Assembly: GCA_030747595.1 (NCBI GenBank)
Contig: JASLKK010000004.1
Coordinates: 124,001-188,000, forward strand
Direction of reading: 5' to 3'
From: Acidimicrobiales bacterium
Lineage (GTDB): Bacteria > Actinomycetota > Acidimicrobiia > Acidimicrobiales > MedAcidi-G1
Length of the DNA stretch: 64,000 nucleotides
Shown: piece after piece, positions 1-9,588 of the stretch
How the letters are laid out: each line of letters begins with the position of its first letter
How positions within the stretch are numbered: position 1 is the stretch's first letter
Notes under the pieces: model-generated
Databases searched by the model: none
Seen by the model: only the letters and a program-made list of their open reading frames with translations
What the model was told of the DNA's origin: nothing
Program-made: the position numbers and the translations under genes

Positions 1-113
1 TGGATCGTCCGCAAGACGGGCTGACCAAGGTGGCCGGAGCTCGTGCGCCGGCTTCGCTGCACTGGCTGGTCTGAACCTGAGCGAAGACCACCCCGTGGGG
101 ATCAGGACGTTGT

Positions 114-1295
114 CTAGGCGGTGGCCAGAGCCCGTTCGAGGTCCGCCACCAGGTCTTCGACGGACTCGATACCCACCGAGATCCGAATCAGGTCGTCCGG
201 TACCTCGAGGGCCGACCCTGCAGCCGAAGCATGGGTCATCACGCCGGGGTGCTCGATGAGCGATTCCACGGCACCGAGCGACTCGGCGAGGGTGAACACT
301 TCGGTGCTGACCGCCACTTTCTCGGCGGCTTCCCGTCCTCCAGCGAGACGAAACGACACCATGCCTCCAAAGCCGTCCATCTGTCGTCCGGCGATCTCAT
401 GACCTGGGTGTCCCTCGAGCCCCGGGTAGAGCACGTGGGACACTCGGGGGTGTTGGACTAGAACCTCGACGATGGTCGACGCGTTGGTGCAGTGCCGGTC
501 CATGCGCACAGCCAGGGTCTTCATGCCCCGTAGCACCAGGTAGCAGTCAAATGGCCCAGGGACGGCACCCACCGCGTTCTGAACGAAGCCCAGATGGTCG
601 GCGATCCGGTTGTCTGAGGTGGCGACGAAGCCGCCGACTACGTCGCTGTGGCCCCCGAGGTACTTGGTCGCCGAGTGCACTACGGCGTCAGCACCAAGGG
701 AGATCGGGCGTTGAAGGTAGGGCGTGGCAAAGGTGTTGTCGACCACCACGGTTCCTCCGAGCTCGTGGACAACGTCGGCAACTCGGTCGATGTCGATCAC
801 GGTAAGCAGCGGGTTGGTGGGGGTTTCAAGCCATACCATTCGGGTCTCGGGTGTCCAAGAATCCCGAATGGCGTCCGGATTTGTCAGGTCGACCGCAGTG
901 TGTCGGATTCCCGTGGCTCCATGGACCTTCGAGATCAGACGGAACGTTCCGCCGTATGCATCGTCTCCCAGTAAGACCTGATCTCCGGGCTCGAGCATTC
1001 GCAACAGGGCGTCCTCGGCGGCCAGCCCACTTGCGAAGGCGAAGCCGTGCGATGCCCCCTCCAAGCTGGCTAGGCACTCTTCATAGGCGTGCCGGGTTGG
1101 GTTTCCGGTCCGTGCGTATTCGTAGCCAAACTTTGGTTCTCCCACGGCATCCTGGGCGAACGTGGTCGACAGGGCTATCGGAGTGACTACTCCTCCGGTT
1201 CGGGGATCATGTGGCTGCCCAGCGCGGACAGCCCGCGTCTCAAATCCGTAGTCGTCCGGGTTCTCGAATCCCGAAAGCAAGGGGTCACCTCCCAT
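114..1295 (-). CDS. metB: Cystathionine gamma-synthase/gamma-lyase family PLP enzyme
   Basis: A 393-residue PLP enzyme of the Cys/Met metabolism family, cytosolic. It either makes cystathionine from an activated homoserine or cleaves it to cysteine; sequence alone does not separate these. The PLP-binding lysine is visible in SATKYLGGHSD (about K211), with the upstream stretch VVDNTFATPYLQRP and the N-terminal signature YEYARTGNPTRHAYE typical of the family. The frame is open further upstream, but that extension would run into the neighbouring cystathionine beta-synthase gene, so the ATG at 1295 is chosen. It lies 16 bp downstream of the stop of that gene on the same strand. The pairing suggests reverse transsulfuration (homocysteine to cysteine). 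Family assignment is firm, direction of the reaction is inference. Confidence 0.93.
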   Translation of the reverse strand: MGGDPLLSGFENPDDYGFETRAVRAGQPHDPRTGGVVTPIALSTTFAQDAVGEPKFGYEYARTGNPTRHAYEECLASLEGASHGFAFASGLAAEDALLRMLEPGDQVLLGDDAYGGTFRLISKVHGATGIRHTAVDLTNPDAIRDSWTPETRMVWLETPTNPLLTVIDIDRVADVVHELGGTVVVDNTFATPYLQRPISLGADAVVHSATKYLGGHSDVVGGFVATSDNRIADHLGFVQNAVGAVPGPFDCYLVLRGMKTLAVRMDRHCTNASTIVEVLVQHPRVSHVLYPGLEGHPGHEIAGRQMDGFGGMVSFRLAGGREAAEKVAVSTEVFTLAESLGAVESLIEHPGVMTHASAAGSALEVPDDLIRISVGIESVEDLVADLERALATA

Positions 1296-1311
1296 GGCAG
1301 GCCCAGTCACT

Positions 1312-2700
1312 TCAGGTCCTCTCGTCGTGGGGGGACAAGAAGCCCAGGAGGTCGGTTCGCGACACGATCGTTCTGGGTCTCCCACCCTCGAGGACCAGCA
1401 GCGCCGGGGCATGCTCAAGCAGTTCGGCGGCCCTGTCGATTGGCTCACCGGCCCCGATGGTTGGTAGGGCGGTCTGCATGACGTCCTCAACCGGCTTGTC
1501 CAGAATCTCGTCGGACTGGTAACTCTGGGTCATCAGCCAGAGTTCGGATACCGAACCAATCACTTCGGCGGCCGACAGCGGCATCTCGCCCTTGGCCACT
1601 GCGATCTGGGACACCCCGTACTTGCGCATAGTCAGCGCTGCGTCGCGCACAGTGTCTTCCGGACTGACATAGATGAGCTCTGGCAGATCACCGACGCGGG
1701 TTTCAAGGAGGTCGGAGATCACCGTGCCGTCCACTCGGTCGAATCCCATGGTGGCCATCCACCCGTCGTCGAACACCTTGGTCAGGTAGCCGCGCCCAGA
1801 ATCAGGGACCAGTACGACCACCAGATCATCTGCGGTCAACCCGGCAGCCACCTCGAGCGCTGCGGCGACTGCAGTGCCCCCCGACCCGCCGATCAGCAGC
1901 CCTTCCTCTCGGGTGACGCGGTGGGCCATGGCGAACGAATCGGCATCGCTCACCGGCACCGTCGCGTCGACCACGTCAGGGTGGTAGGTATCGGGCCAGA
2001 AGTCCTCACCCACCCCCTCTACCAGGTACGGGCGTCCCGATCCCCCGGAGTAGACCGAACCTTCAGGGTCGCCGACCACGATGGTCACGTTCGGGTTCTG
2101 CTCCTTTAGGTAACGGCCGACGCCGCTGATCGTTCCACCGGTTCCGGCTCCGGCCACGAAGTGTGTAATGCGGCCCTTCGTTTGTTCCCAGATCTCGGGT
2201 CCGGTGGTCTCGTAGTGGGCCTGGGGGTTAGCCGGGTTGAAGTACTGGTTTGGCTGGAAGGCACCGGGGGTTTCATTCATGAGCCGCTCGGCTGTCGAGT
2301 AGTAGGACTGCGGGTCCTCGGGTGGAACGGCGACGGAGCACACGACAACCTCGGCTCCGTAGGCCCGTAGTAGTGAGACCTTTTCGGTGCTGACCTTGTC
2401 GGTCATAACGAACACGCACTTGTAGCCGCGTTGAGCGGCAACGATGGCTAGACCGACCCCGGTGTTGCCTGATGTGGGTTCGATGATTGTCCCACCGGGC
2501 GCAAGGAGGCCAGCCTTTTCGGCAGCGTCGATCATTGCAACGGCTGGTCGGTCCTTGCTGCTGCCGCCTGGATTGGTGGTTTCAAGTTTGATGACCACCG
2601 GGCAGGCCAGGCCGGCACCCATGCGTGACAGGCGGACCATCGGCGTCTTGCCAATTAGTTCAAGGACGGAATCGGCGATGTCAAGGTCGGTGAGGTCCAT
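1312..2700 (-). CDS. cbs: Cystathionine beta-synthase
   Basis: A 462-residue fold-type II PLP enzyme that condenses serine and homocysteine to cystathionine in the cytosol. The catalytic domain (about residues 1-320) shows the PLP lysine in GGSSKDRPA (K49), the substrate loop PTSGNTG and the phosphate-binding GAGTGGT. Two CBS domains follow (about 335-460), as in the mycobacterial-type enzyme; I see no heme-binding N-terminal extension. The ATG at 2700 is the first start that matches the family N-terminus (ADSVLELIGKTP). It is first in a two-gene unit with the cystathionine gamma-enzyme, 16 bp apart. Confidence in function is high. Confidence 0.95.
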   Translation of the reverse strand: MDLTDLDIADSVLELIGKTPMVRLSRMGAGLACPVVIKLETTNPGGSSKDRPAVAMIDAAEKAGLLAPGGTIIEPTSGNTGVGLAIVAAQRGYKCVFVMTDKVSTEKVSLLRAYGAEVVVCSVAVPPEDPQSYYSTAERLMNETPGAFQPNQYFNPANPQAHYETTGPEIWEQTKGRITHFVAGAGTGGTISGVGRYLKEQNPNVTIVVGDPEGSVYSGGSGRPYLVEGVGEDFWPDTYHPDVVDATVPVSDADSFAMAHRVTREEGLLIGGSGGTAVAAALEVAAGLTADDLVVVLVPDSGRGYLTKVFDDGWMATMGFDRVDGTVISDLLETRVGDLPELIYVSPEDTVRDAALTMRKYGVSQIAVAKGEMPLSAAEVIGSVSELWLMTQSYQSDEILDKPVEDVMQTALPTIGAGEPIDRAAELLEHAPALLVLEGGRPRTIVSRTDLLGFLSPHDERT

Positions 2701-2747
2701 AGGAAAATCTGAGTGAATTGGGTGGCGCTTGGTCAGCGGTCGTTGCT

Positions 2748-2939
2748 TTAGACGGCGCACGCCATGTCGGCGCCACAGCACATCGGGGACTTGATCTTCC
2801 CGTGGCCATTGGGACACTTTGAGACCTCAACGGTAGAGCCGTCGTCCTTGTCCAAAATCGCGTCAACTAGGGGTTCATCGCATGCGCCACAAGTGGCGTT
2901 TACGGACATTCCGCACGAGCTGCAGGTATAGGTAGCCAC
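2748..2939 (-). CDS. Small zinc-ribbon protein (63 aa)
   Basis: A 63-residue protein of unknown function. Two CxxC pairs occur near the N-terminus (CSSC and CGAC), with single cysteines further on (SKCPNGHGK, MCCGADMAC) that could complete one or two zinc knuckles. No membrane segment or signal peptide is visible. The start is GTG at 2939, preceded by AAGGA about 6 nt upstream (revcomp of 2944-2949), which supports translation. It lies 47 bp upstream of the cystathionine beta-synthase start on the same strand and may be co-transcribed. Function is unknown; a nucleic-acid or metal-handling role is only a guess. Confidence 0.75.
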   Translation of the reverse strand: MATYTCSSCGMSVNATCGACDEPLVDAILDKDDGSTVEVSKCPNGHGKIKSPMCCGADMACAV

Positions 2940-3308
2940 AGGGGTCCTTACTCTTTAGACGACGGTCGATACTTGTTCGGTGTCTGCGGGTGAGAATCCC
3001 GCTTCTAGGAACAGTACAGCCCTTCACTGGAAGAGCTCATGGTGAACCACGTCATTTCAGTGAGCTTTGGTGCTGACGAATCGGTGGTGGCCACTGGTGT
3101 TTGCGGACAGCCGACACGCCATCGGTAGTGCGAGCAGTCTGTCTGCCTGGAACGCTTCTCGTGCGAGGTGATTGATGGGGTCTGGTGCACGGTCGGCAAT
3201 GGCCGGTCGAATCAGGCTTTCGTTGGGGCTCCGACAGGCTGGTTGTAATCGACTTTGGTGGGCCAGTCGAACAAAGGGTCGGTGGGTGAGAGACCGCCGT
3301 GGCTCCGG
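2940..3308. other. Intergenic region, 369 bp, no gene recognised
   Basis: No coding sequence with convincing codon pattern is seen on either strand between the aconitase stop and the zinc-ribbon start. A short perfect stem, GCGGG/CCCGC with loop TGAGAAT, occurs at about 2985-3001, but I find no larger conserved RNA structure around it. The region probably holds the aconitase 3' end and the promoter of the zinc-ribbon/cbs unit on the minus strand. Confidence 0.5.
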
Positions 3309-5585
3309 TCAGGAGACGGAGCGTGCCCGGATGAGGTTCAGCGCACTACCGGCCTTGAACCATTCGATCTGGTCGGCCGAGTAGGTGTGCCGGCAGCTAA
3401 TCCGGGTCTCGGTGCCGTCAGGAGCGGCGACCACCACGGCTACCGGTACGTTGGGTGCCAGGTCAGCCACCCCGACCACCGATATGCGGTCCTCGGGCCC
3501 AATCAGGTCGTAGTCGGCGGGGTCGGCGAAGGTCAGCGGTAGGACGCCCTGCTTCTTCAGGTTCGTTTCGTGGATTCGCGCGAACGAGCGGGCAATGACC
3601 ACCTTGGCGCCACGGAAGCGGGGCTCCATGGCTGCGTGCTCACGCGACGACCCCTCGCCCATGTTCTCGTCGCCGATGGCCGCCCAGGCCACGCCGGCCT
3701 CGTGGTAGCGGCGGGCGATCTCCGGATAGGTCCGGGTTTCACCATCGGTGACGTCCCAGCCGGTGCCCACTTCGCCAGTGAAGGCGTTGACGGCTCCCAT
3801 GTAGACGTTGCCCGAGATGTTCTCGAGATGGCCCCGGTACTTCAGCCACGGGCCGGCCATCGAGATGTGGTCGGTGGTGCACTTGCCCTGCGCCTTGACC
3901 AGAACGGTTAGGTCGGTCAGGTCACCACCGTCCCATGCCGCGAACGGTGTCAGTAGTTGCAGGCGGTCACTCGTCGGTGACACTTCGACCTGGATGTCCG
4001 AACCGTCGGCCGGCGGGGCCTGGAAGGTCTCTTCCCCCGGGTCGAAGCCGTCGGCGGGCAGTTCCTCGCCGTCGCCCACCGTGAGGCGGACCTCGTCGCC
4101 GGCCTCGTTCAGCAGTGTGTCGTTGGCCGGATCGAAGTCGAGTCGGCCGGCGATGGTCAGGGCGATCACCGTCTCAGGGGAGGTCACGAACGCGTGGGTC
4201 GTGGCGTAGCCGTCGTTGCGCTTGGGGAAGTTCCGGTTGTAGCTGGTGACTATGGAGTTGGGGATCCCGTCGTCGAGGTCCTGACGGTCCCACTGGCCGA
4301 TACAGGGCCCACAAGCGTTGGCCAGCACCTGGGCGCCCAGCGCCTCGAAGTCGGCCAGCAGGCCGTCTCGCTCGATGGTGGCCCGGACCTGCTCGGAGCC
4401 AGGGGTGATGAGTAGTGGTGCTTTGGCGGTCAGGCCCTTGGCTACGGCGTCACGGGCGATGCTGGCCGCCCGTGTGATGTCCTCGTAGCTGGAGTTGGTG
4501 CACGAACCGATGAGCCCGGCACTGACCTCCAGCGGCCAGCCCTCGCGCTTGGCCTCGGCCCCAAGGTCTGCGACCGGACGGGCCAAGTCGGGGGTGTGGG
4601 GGCCGTTGATGTGCGGCGACAGGGTTGACAGGTCGATCTCGATGACCTCGTCGAAGTAGGAGCCGGGGTCGGCCTCAACCTCGTCGTCGGCTCGCAGATG
4701 TTGGGCCACGGCGTTGGCGGCGTCGGCCACGGCCTCACGACCCGTCGACTTGAGGTAGCGGCCAATGGCGTCGTCATAGGCGAACATCGAGGTCGTGGCG
4801 CCGATCTCTGCTCCCATGTTGCAGATGGTGGCCTTCCCGGTGGCCGACATGCTCCGTGCACCTGATCCGAAGTATTCGACAATGGCACCGGTTCCGCCCT
4901 TCACGGTGAGGATGTCGGCGACTTTCAGGATCACGTCTTTCGGGGCTGTCCATCCGTTCAATTCGCCGGTCAACTTCACGCCGATCAACTTGGGCCAACG
5001 CACGTTCCACGGGAATCCCGTCATGACGTCGACGGCATCTGCGCCACCTACGCCAACCGCAACCATTCCGAGTCCACCGGCGTTGGGGGTGTGGCTGTCG
5101 GTCCCGATCATCATCCCGCCGGGGAAGGCGTACTGCTCGAGGACGACCTGGTGAATGATCCCTGAGCCGGGCTTCCAAAAACCGGCGCCGTAGCGGGCGC
5201 AGACCGAAGCCAGGAAGTCGTAGACCTCGCGGTTGCCGTCGAGGGCGGTGGCCAGGTCCAACTTGCCGTCATCGCGAGCTTCGATGAGGTGATCGCAGTG
5301 GGTGGTCGTGGGGACCCGGACCTCATCGAGGCCAGCGGTCATGAACTGCAGCCAGGCCATCTGGGCCGTCGCGTCCTGCATGGCAACCCGGTCCGGTCGT
5401 AGGTCGACGTAGGAGACGCCGCGCTCGAGGCCGGAGGCCTCCGGATCGTCAAGGTGGTTGACAAGCACCTTCTCAGCCAGGGTGAGAGCACGGCCCAGAC
5501 GGCGACGGCCGGTGGCTACCCGCTCGTCGAGAGTCGCGTAGACGCCCTGGATCAATTGGATGGGGGTGGATGCTGCGACTGTCAT
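3309..5585 (-). CDS. acnA: Aconitate hydratase, mitochondrial-type (758 aa)
   Basis: TCA-cycle enzyme interconverting citrate and isocitrate through cis-aconitate, with a labile [4Fe-4S] cluster. The three cluster cysteines are visible: C362 in [10 protein letters not shown], and C425 and C428 in ACGPCIGQW. The substrate-binding loop [10 protein letters not shown] is present in the C-terminal swivel domain. At 758 residues and with this cysteine spacing it resembles the mitochondrial-type aconitase rather than the roughly 890-residue bacterial AcnA/IRP type. The start ATG at 5585 matches the family. It is monocistronic, with its own AT-rich upstream region containing a palindrome (separate entry). 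Confidence 0.95.
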   Translation of the reverse strand: MTVAASTPIQLIQGVYATLDERVATGRRRLGRALTLAEKVLVNHLDDPEASGLERGVSYVDLRPDRVAMQDATAQMAWLQFMTAGLDEVRVPTTTHCDHLIEARDDGKLDLATALDGNREVYDFLASVCARYGAGFWKPGSGIIHQVVLEQYAFPGGMMIGTDSHTPNAGGLGMVAVGVGGADAVDVMTGFPWNVRWPKLIGVKLTGELNGWTAPKDVILKVADILTVKGGTGAIVEYFGSGARSMSATGKATICNMGAEIGATTSMFAYDDAIGRYLKSTGREAVADAANAVAQHLRADDEVEADPGSYFDEVIEIDLSTLSPHINGPHTPDLARPVADLGAEAKREGWPLEVSAGLIGSCTNSSYEDITRAASIARDAVAKGLTAKAPLLITPGSEQVRATIERDGLLADFEALGAQVLANACGPCIGQWDRQDLDDGIPNSIVTSYNRNFPKRNDGYATTHAFVTSPETVIALTIAGRLDFDPANDTLLNEAGDEVRLTVGDGEELPADGFDPGEETFQAPPADGSDIQVEVSPTSDRLQLLTPFAAWDGGDLTDLTVLVKAQGKCTTDHISMAGPWLKYRGHLENISGNVYMGAVNAFTGEVGTGWDVTDGETRTYPEIARRYHEAGVAWAAIGDENMGEGSSREHAAMEPRFRGAKVVIARSFARIHETNLKKQGVLPLTFADPADYDLIGPEDRISVVGVADLAPNVPVAVVVAAPDGTETRISCRHTYSADQIEWFKAGSALNLIRARSVS

Positions 5586-5690
5586 AGGGGTGGATTCCTC
5601 TAGGTGGGACGGCGGGGTGCGGTGCGCATCTCGCAGAGGCTGGGCGGTGGATTTCGAAGAATGCAGGTGATCCTGGTCGGATTATTTATC

Positions 5691-5704
5691 AATGTTCGAA
5701 GATT
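5691..5704. promoter_or_regulatory. Imperfect palindrome upstream of aconitase
   Basis: AATgTTCGAAgATT is symmetric apart from the two lower-case positions. It sits in the most AT-rich stretch of the 208-bp region between aconitase and the acyltransferase, about 106 bp upstream of the aconitase start. A second TTCGAA occurs near 5654. Position and symmetry suggest a promoter/operator; the binding protein is unknown. Confidence 0.35.
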
Positions 5705-5793
5705 ATCTATGTGGTTGGTTGGCTAGGGGAGTCGAGTACCCAAATAAAGCCAGTAGTTGGGTTAAAAGTGAAGTGCGAGCGAAATGACGCTAG

Positions 5794-6723
5794 TCAGAGC
5801 GCCGGCCAGCGACGTCGGCGACGTTGTGAACTGCGGTCACGGTCGCCAAGGGCCCAGGCTCGACGCCATGCCCCCACGTCGGGTCCGGTTAGGCCGGGCG
5901 AGGTGCCGGCGTGGGCACGAATGCGGGCCTGGTACCAGTCCGACGTCGCCTCGTCGCCGAGAGCGGCCACTGCGGCCTGCAGGCGGACGGCGAATGCCCG
6001 GGCGCTCTCATCGTGGTCGGCCGTCAACGGGTCACCGAACGTGACCGTTGTGCGTGACGGACGGGGCAGGGTTCGTCCCTTACGCAGAATCCGACCGGTG
6101 CCCTGCAGGTGGATGGGTACGACAGGTACACCACAGCGGATGGCCAGGTAGGCGGCTCCGCCCCGGAACTCCTGGCCCCACCCGTCGGGGCTTCGACCGC
6201 CCTCCGGGTACAGGAGGATCGACCACCCGTCGTCGATCAACCCACGGGCCATGTCGGCCGACTTGCGCCCGACCTTGCTGCGTTCGATGGGCACGGCGCC
6301 GATAGCCAACGCTGAGACCGCGCCGGACATCCGGTTGCTGAAGAAGTAGTCGGCGGCCGCTCCGACCACGATGCGGTGGCGCCACGGCTCGGGGATCGAC
6401 GTCAGCAGCAGCGGCGTGTCAGCGTGACTGTGGTGGTTGGCCACGAAAACCACGGAACCGTCTAGGCAGTCGAGCCGGTCGAGGCCTCGTCGGGCGGGCG
6501 ACGCCAGAACTGCCATGGCCGGGCGCATCACCGATTCGAGGATGGCGGCTCTGGCCACCCGGGCTGGATACCGACGTGCCCACCCGGTGTCGTAGTCGGC
6601 CCCCAAGCCGTGGTCGGGCGACGGTGGCTCGATACCGGTGGGCACGGGCGCTGCACGCCACGGGAAGCCGAGGCCGCCCGCCATCGAGCGAGCCTTCGCC
6701 ACAGATCGGGCCGCAAAACTCAT
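5794..6723 (-). CDS. 1-acyl-glycerol-3-phosphate acyltransferase-like protein (PlsC family)
   Basis: A 309-residue membrane-associated acyltransferase. The HX4D catalytic motif is H97-H-S-H-A-D102 in NHHSHADTP, and the acceptor-binding motif is YPEGGRSPDG (E174). GVPVVPIHL and the downstream RILRKGR are also typical of the PlsC fold. Homologues usually acylate lysophosphatidate, but the preceding gene partners (acyl reductase, alcohol dehydrogenase) leave open an unusual acyl acceptor. It is the last gene of a four-gene operon, 17 bp after the LarA-like gene. The C-terminal tail is Arg-rich. Family is certain, substrate is not. Confidence 0.88.
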   Translation of the reverse strand: MSFAARSVAKARSMAGGLGFPWRAAPVPTGIEPPSPDHGLGADYDTGWARRYPARVARAAILESVMRPAMAVLASPARRGLDRLDCLDGSVVFVANHHSHADTPLLLTSIPEPWRHRIVVGAAADYFFSNRMSGAVSALAIGAVPIERSKVGRKSADMARGLIDDGWSILLYPEGGRSPDGWGQEFRGGAAYLAIRCGVPVVPIHLQGTGRILRKGRTLPRPSRTTVTFGDPLTADHDESARAFAVRLQAAVAALGDEATSDWYQARIRAHAGTSPGLTGPDVGAWRRAWALGDRDRSSQRRRRRWPAL

Positions 6724-6740
6724 TGGGCGGTTCCCACGAC

Positions 6741-8351
6741 TCAGGTCACGTCTGCCATCAGGATGGGTGGGTTCTTCATATGGGTGATGGTCGGCTGAGG
6801 ACCCACCACGTCAGATGCCATCTCCAGGGCGTCCTGCAGTGTCGACGCCGACTGGAAGCCCATGCGGCGGACGGCCGCCGGGTCCCCACCGACGATGATG
6901 ACCCGCCCGAGGTGCTGCAGGGCATGGCTGCCCCAGTACCACATGTAGAACGGGTGCACACCGTGGTAGGCGTATGAATTGCGGTACAGGTGGATGTACC
7001 ACTCGTCCTCGGCGAACTGCTTTTCGTACTTGCGCTCGATCTCTATCGGATCGGTGGTATCGGCCAGCACCTGCTCGAAGAAGTCGATGTAGCTCGGGTG
7101 GTGGATCGGGTTGAACTCCCAAGGGGTGGGGTGGCTCATGATGAGCACACCACCTTCCCGCACCAGCGGCTTCCCCTTGTAGAGGTTGAAGAAGTACCCG
7201 AGCCCGAGACACATGACGAGAATCGGGTTCATGATCGAGTTGACGTTGTACGGACAGATATAGGGAAGGCCCATGGTCAGGATGTCGGTTTGGCCTTCGA
7301 CGGGTACCAGTTGCTGGCGGTACACGTTGGCTGTGGTGACCTCGTGGACGGCCTCAACCTCACCGGCCTGCACCGAGGTGAGGGCGTAGGGCGCCTGCCA
7401 CGACGAGAAGACCTTTCGCTTGGTCTTGGTCGGCATGATCTCCAGGCCGGCCTTCATGCCGAGGAACTGCATGCGGTCACGGGCCGACCACTCCCATTCG
7501 CGTTTCTGGAGGAGAGCGAGCGGGCCTTCCCGGCCGAACGTGTTGTTGTTGACCGTCGTCTCGATCTGGAAGATCTTCACGCCAGCGTCCCGAACAACTT
7601 TGCCCATCCGCCAGTTGGAGGCGTGCAGTTCAGAGTTCTCGCGGTCCATGAACGATTTCGAGTTTTGCATGGTCTTGACGTTGTGGTGGTGGCGCAGGCC
7701 GGTGTAGCCCGATAGGCCGGTGGCCGTGCTCTTGTGGCCGCCGTCCATGGCCACCAGGTTGATGTTGACGTAGACGAGAAGGTCGCTTTCGGCGGCCCGC
7801 TTGCTGAACTGGACGTCCTCGCCGTGGGGGGTCTCGCCGAGCACCACCATGCCGTCGGGATCCTCGGCATCGTGGTTGTAGAGGCGACCATCGGGGGCGA
7901 AGGCGTCGTACACCCGGTCGCCCACCGCGTGGCGCAGCTCGTCTTCGGTCATCCGCCGGTGGATGGCCAGGGCGGCGATGAGGTGTACGTCGTCGACACC
8001 GGCCTCGGCGGCCAGGTCCAGTACAGCTTCGATGATCCGCTGGCGGATGTCAGGCCGCCGCATCGGCGGCAGGGGCAGGGAGATGTCGTCGAAGGCAATG
8101 GTCAGCTTCATGCCCGCGGTCAGTAGGGCCGGCAACGGGTCCGAATCGCCGATCGGGTTGAGGAGGGCGTGGCGGATGGCGCCGTCCGGGTCGGGGAGGC
8201 CCTCCAACGGTTCGGCCGGATAGATGACACGGGAGCGGTCGGACGGCAACCTCTCAAGTCGGAAGCCCTCGCCGTGGTGGAACACGATAGGCGGGCTGTT
8301 GCGGTCGACGTCGAGCACGAAACCCGGTCGGGGTGCGAGATGTCCGGTCAT
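6741..8351 (-). CDS. LarA/DUF2088-like protein (lactate racemase N-terminal-domain family)
   Basis: A 536-residue protein related to nickel-pincer lactate racemase LarA and the broader DUF2088 family. Visible landmarks are the substrate loop TIAFDDISLPLPP (matching the DxTRPxP region), GGHKSTATGLSGYTGLRHHH (matching the GGxKS...PG region), and a His-rich segment. The C-terminal half (about 270-536), with many aromatic residues (YYHPSY-like and WYIHLYRNSY stretches), is longer than in LarA. No larB, larC or larE maturation gene is seen in the window, so the pincer cofactor is unproven. ATG 8351 is chosen because the upstream extension overlaps the preceding gene. It lies 13 bp after the alcohol dehydrogenase gene in the operon. 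Substrate is unknown. Confidence 0.75.
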   Translation of the reverse strand: MTGHLAPRPGFVLDVDRNSPPIVFHHGEGFRLERLPSDRSRVIYPAEPLEGLPDPDGAIRHALLNPIGDSDPLPALLTAGMKLTIAFDDISLPLPPMRRPDIRQRIIEAVLDLAAEAGVDDVHLIAALAIHRRMTEDELRHAVGDRVYDAFAPDGRLYNHDAEDPDGMVVLGETPHGEDVQFSKRAAESDLLVYVNINLVAMDGGHKSTATGLSGYTGLRHHHNVKTMQNSKSFMDRENSELHASNWRMGKVVRDAGVKIFQIETTVNNNTFGREGPLALLQKREWEWSARDRMQFLGMKAGLEIMPTKTKRKVFSSWQAPYALTSVQAGEVEAVHEVTTANVYRQQLVPVEGQTDILTMGLPYICPYNVNSIMNPILVMCLGLGYFFNLYKGKPLVREGGVLIMSHPTPWEFNPIHHPSYIDFFEQVLADTTDPIEIERKYEKQFAEDEWYIHLYRNSYAYHGVHPFYMWYWGSHALQHLGRVIIVGGDPAAVRRMGFQSASTLQDALEMASDVVGPQPTITHMKNPPILMADVT

Positions 8352-8364
8352 GGGAGGTATCCAG

Positions 8365-9588
8365 TCACAGGAGGCGTTCCTTCTCGTCGCGGAGGTCAAA
8401 GGCGATCTTGGTGGCGCCCCGGCGCCCGGCCGAGGCCGCATGCTCAAGGGCGTCGCGGTAGCGGGCAAGGGGATAGGTGGCCGACACGAGCGAACCAAGG
8501 CTGGCAGCACCGACAAGGTCGGCGGCCAGGTCGAAGGTGCGGCGCTCGGTACCGTCAGGAAGCGTCTCGGTGCCGTACGTGTAGGCGCCCACAAGGGTGA
8601 TCTCGCGGTGCCAGAGGGGAGTCAGCTCGAGGGAGACCTCAGCGGGCATGCCGACGAGCACGATGCGACCCCTTGGGCGGACGATGGCCAGCGCGTCGGT
8701 GAGGCTGGAAGAGGATCCGACGCAGTCGATGACCACGTCAGCGCCACCGGTGAGTCGATCCACCAACCCTTCGGTAGGGGTCTCGCCGAGCCCGGGTGCG
8801 CCGATGGCCCGGCTTCCGGTGATCCGACGGACGGCCCGACGGATCTCATCGGGAGCGACCACTTGGTCTGCGCCCAGGGCGGCGGCCTGTCGACGCTGCT
8901 CGGGGTAGCGGGCGGTAGCCACCACGGTGCCGGGCGTCGCGTGCGCCCGGAGGGCGGCCAGGGTGACCAAGCCGAGGGTGCCGGCTCCCAGCACGGCTAC
9001 CACGCCGCCTTCGGGTACCTCGGCCATCAGTGCGGCATGCACCCCGCAGGCCGTGGGCTCAACCATGACGGCCGCTTCGTCGTCGAGGGTCTCGGGAACG
9101 GGATGCAACTGGCTGGGGTGGGCGTTGAATGCCGTGGACCAGCCGCCCCCAGTGTCGTGGCAGGAACCGATCTGGATCCCCGGTCCGAGGTCGCCGAACG
9201 AAGTGTGTTCGCAGTTACCGAGGTGCCCCTCCGCGCACGGGGTGCACGTCGGATCGAGGTTTCGGCTGACGCAGCCCAGAACCGGTTCCAGGACGACCCG
9301 GGAGCCATTGTCAAGGTCGCCGACCACCTCATGGCCGGGGACGAACGGGAACGACACGAGGGGTTCGAAGTAGCGGGCCGAGCGGCCGTCAACGGTGGCC
9401 AGATCTGAGCCGCAGATGCCTGATAGACGAGGGCGGACCCGCACCCAGTCGGGGCCGGGCGTCCGAGAGGTGTCGAGGTCGACGAGCTTGAGGGGTCCGG
9501 CGGACGCTCCCCGCCCGGGCGTGATGCTGCCGGCCACGCGGGCAGCCGCGTAGCGGGGCAGGTTCCGGCGGAACTGCAGGGCCTTCAT
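8365..9588 (-). CDS. Zinc-dependent alcohol dehydrogenase (MDR superfamily)
   Basis: A 407-residue medium-chain dehydrogenase that oxidises or reduces an alcohol/aldehyde with NAD(P). The catalytic zinc ligands appear in GICGSDLATV and GHEVVGDL, the structural zinc cysteines in the loop CVSRNLDPTCTPCAEGHLGNCEH, and the Rossmann motif in GAGTLGLVTL. The ATG at 9588 overlaps the stop of the upstream acyl reductase gene by 4 bp (ATGA, 9585-9588), which fixes the start and indicates translational coupling. In context it probably interconverts the fatty alcohol/aldehyde made by that reductase; this is inference. Confidence 0.9.
   Translation of the reverse strand: MKALQFRRNLPRYAAARVAGSITPGRGASAGPLKLVDLDTSRTPGPDWVRVRPRLSGICGSDLATVDGRSARYFEPLVSFPFVPGHEVVGDLDNGSRVVLEPVLGCVSRNLDPTCTPCAEGHLGNCEHTSFGDLGPGIQIGSCHDTGGGWSTAFNAHPSQLHPVPETLDDEAAVMVEPTACGVHAALMAEVPEGGVVAVLGAGTLGLVTLAALRAHATPGTVVATARYPEQRRQAAALGADQVVAPDEIRRAVRRITGSRAIGAPGLGETPTEGLVDRLTGGADVVIDCVGSSSSLTDALAIVRPRGRIVLVGMPAEVSLELTPLWHREITLVGAYTYGTETLPDGTERRTFDLAADLVGAASLGSLVSATYPLARYRDALEHAASAGRRGATKIAFDLRDEKERLL

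Noticed and set aside
1-113. In-frame end WIVRKTG followed by TGA at 22-24 on the plus strand, possibly the tail of an upstream gene
   Set aside because: Only seven codons are visible, which is not enough to support a gene.
2985-3320. Cobalamin-riboswitch-like fragments (GGGTGAGAATCCC near 2987 and GTCAGGAGAC near 3306) on the plus strand
   Set aside because: They are too far apart, the central conserved core is missing, and no gene lies downstream on that strand.
8224-9408. Long plus-strand reading frame opposite the alcohol dehydrogenase
   Set aside because: It is a shadow frame; the minus-strand gene has clear zinc and NAD motifs and operon coupling.
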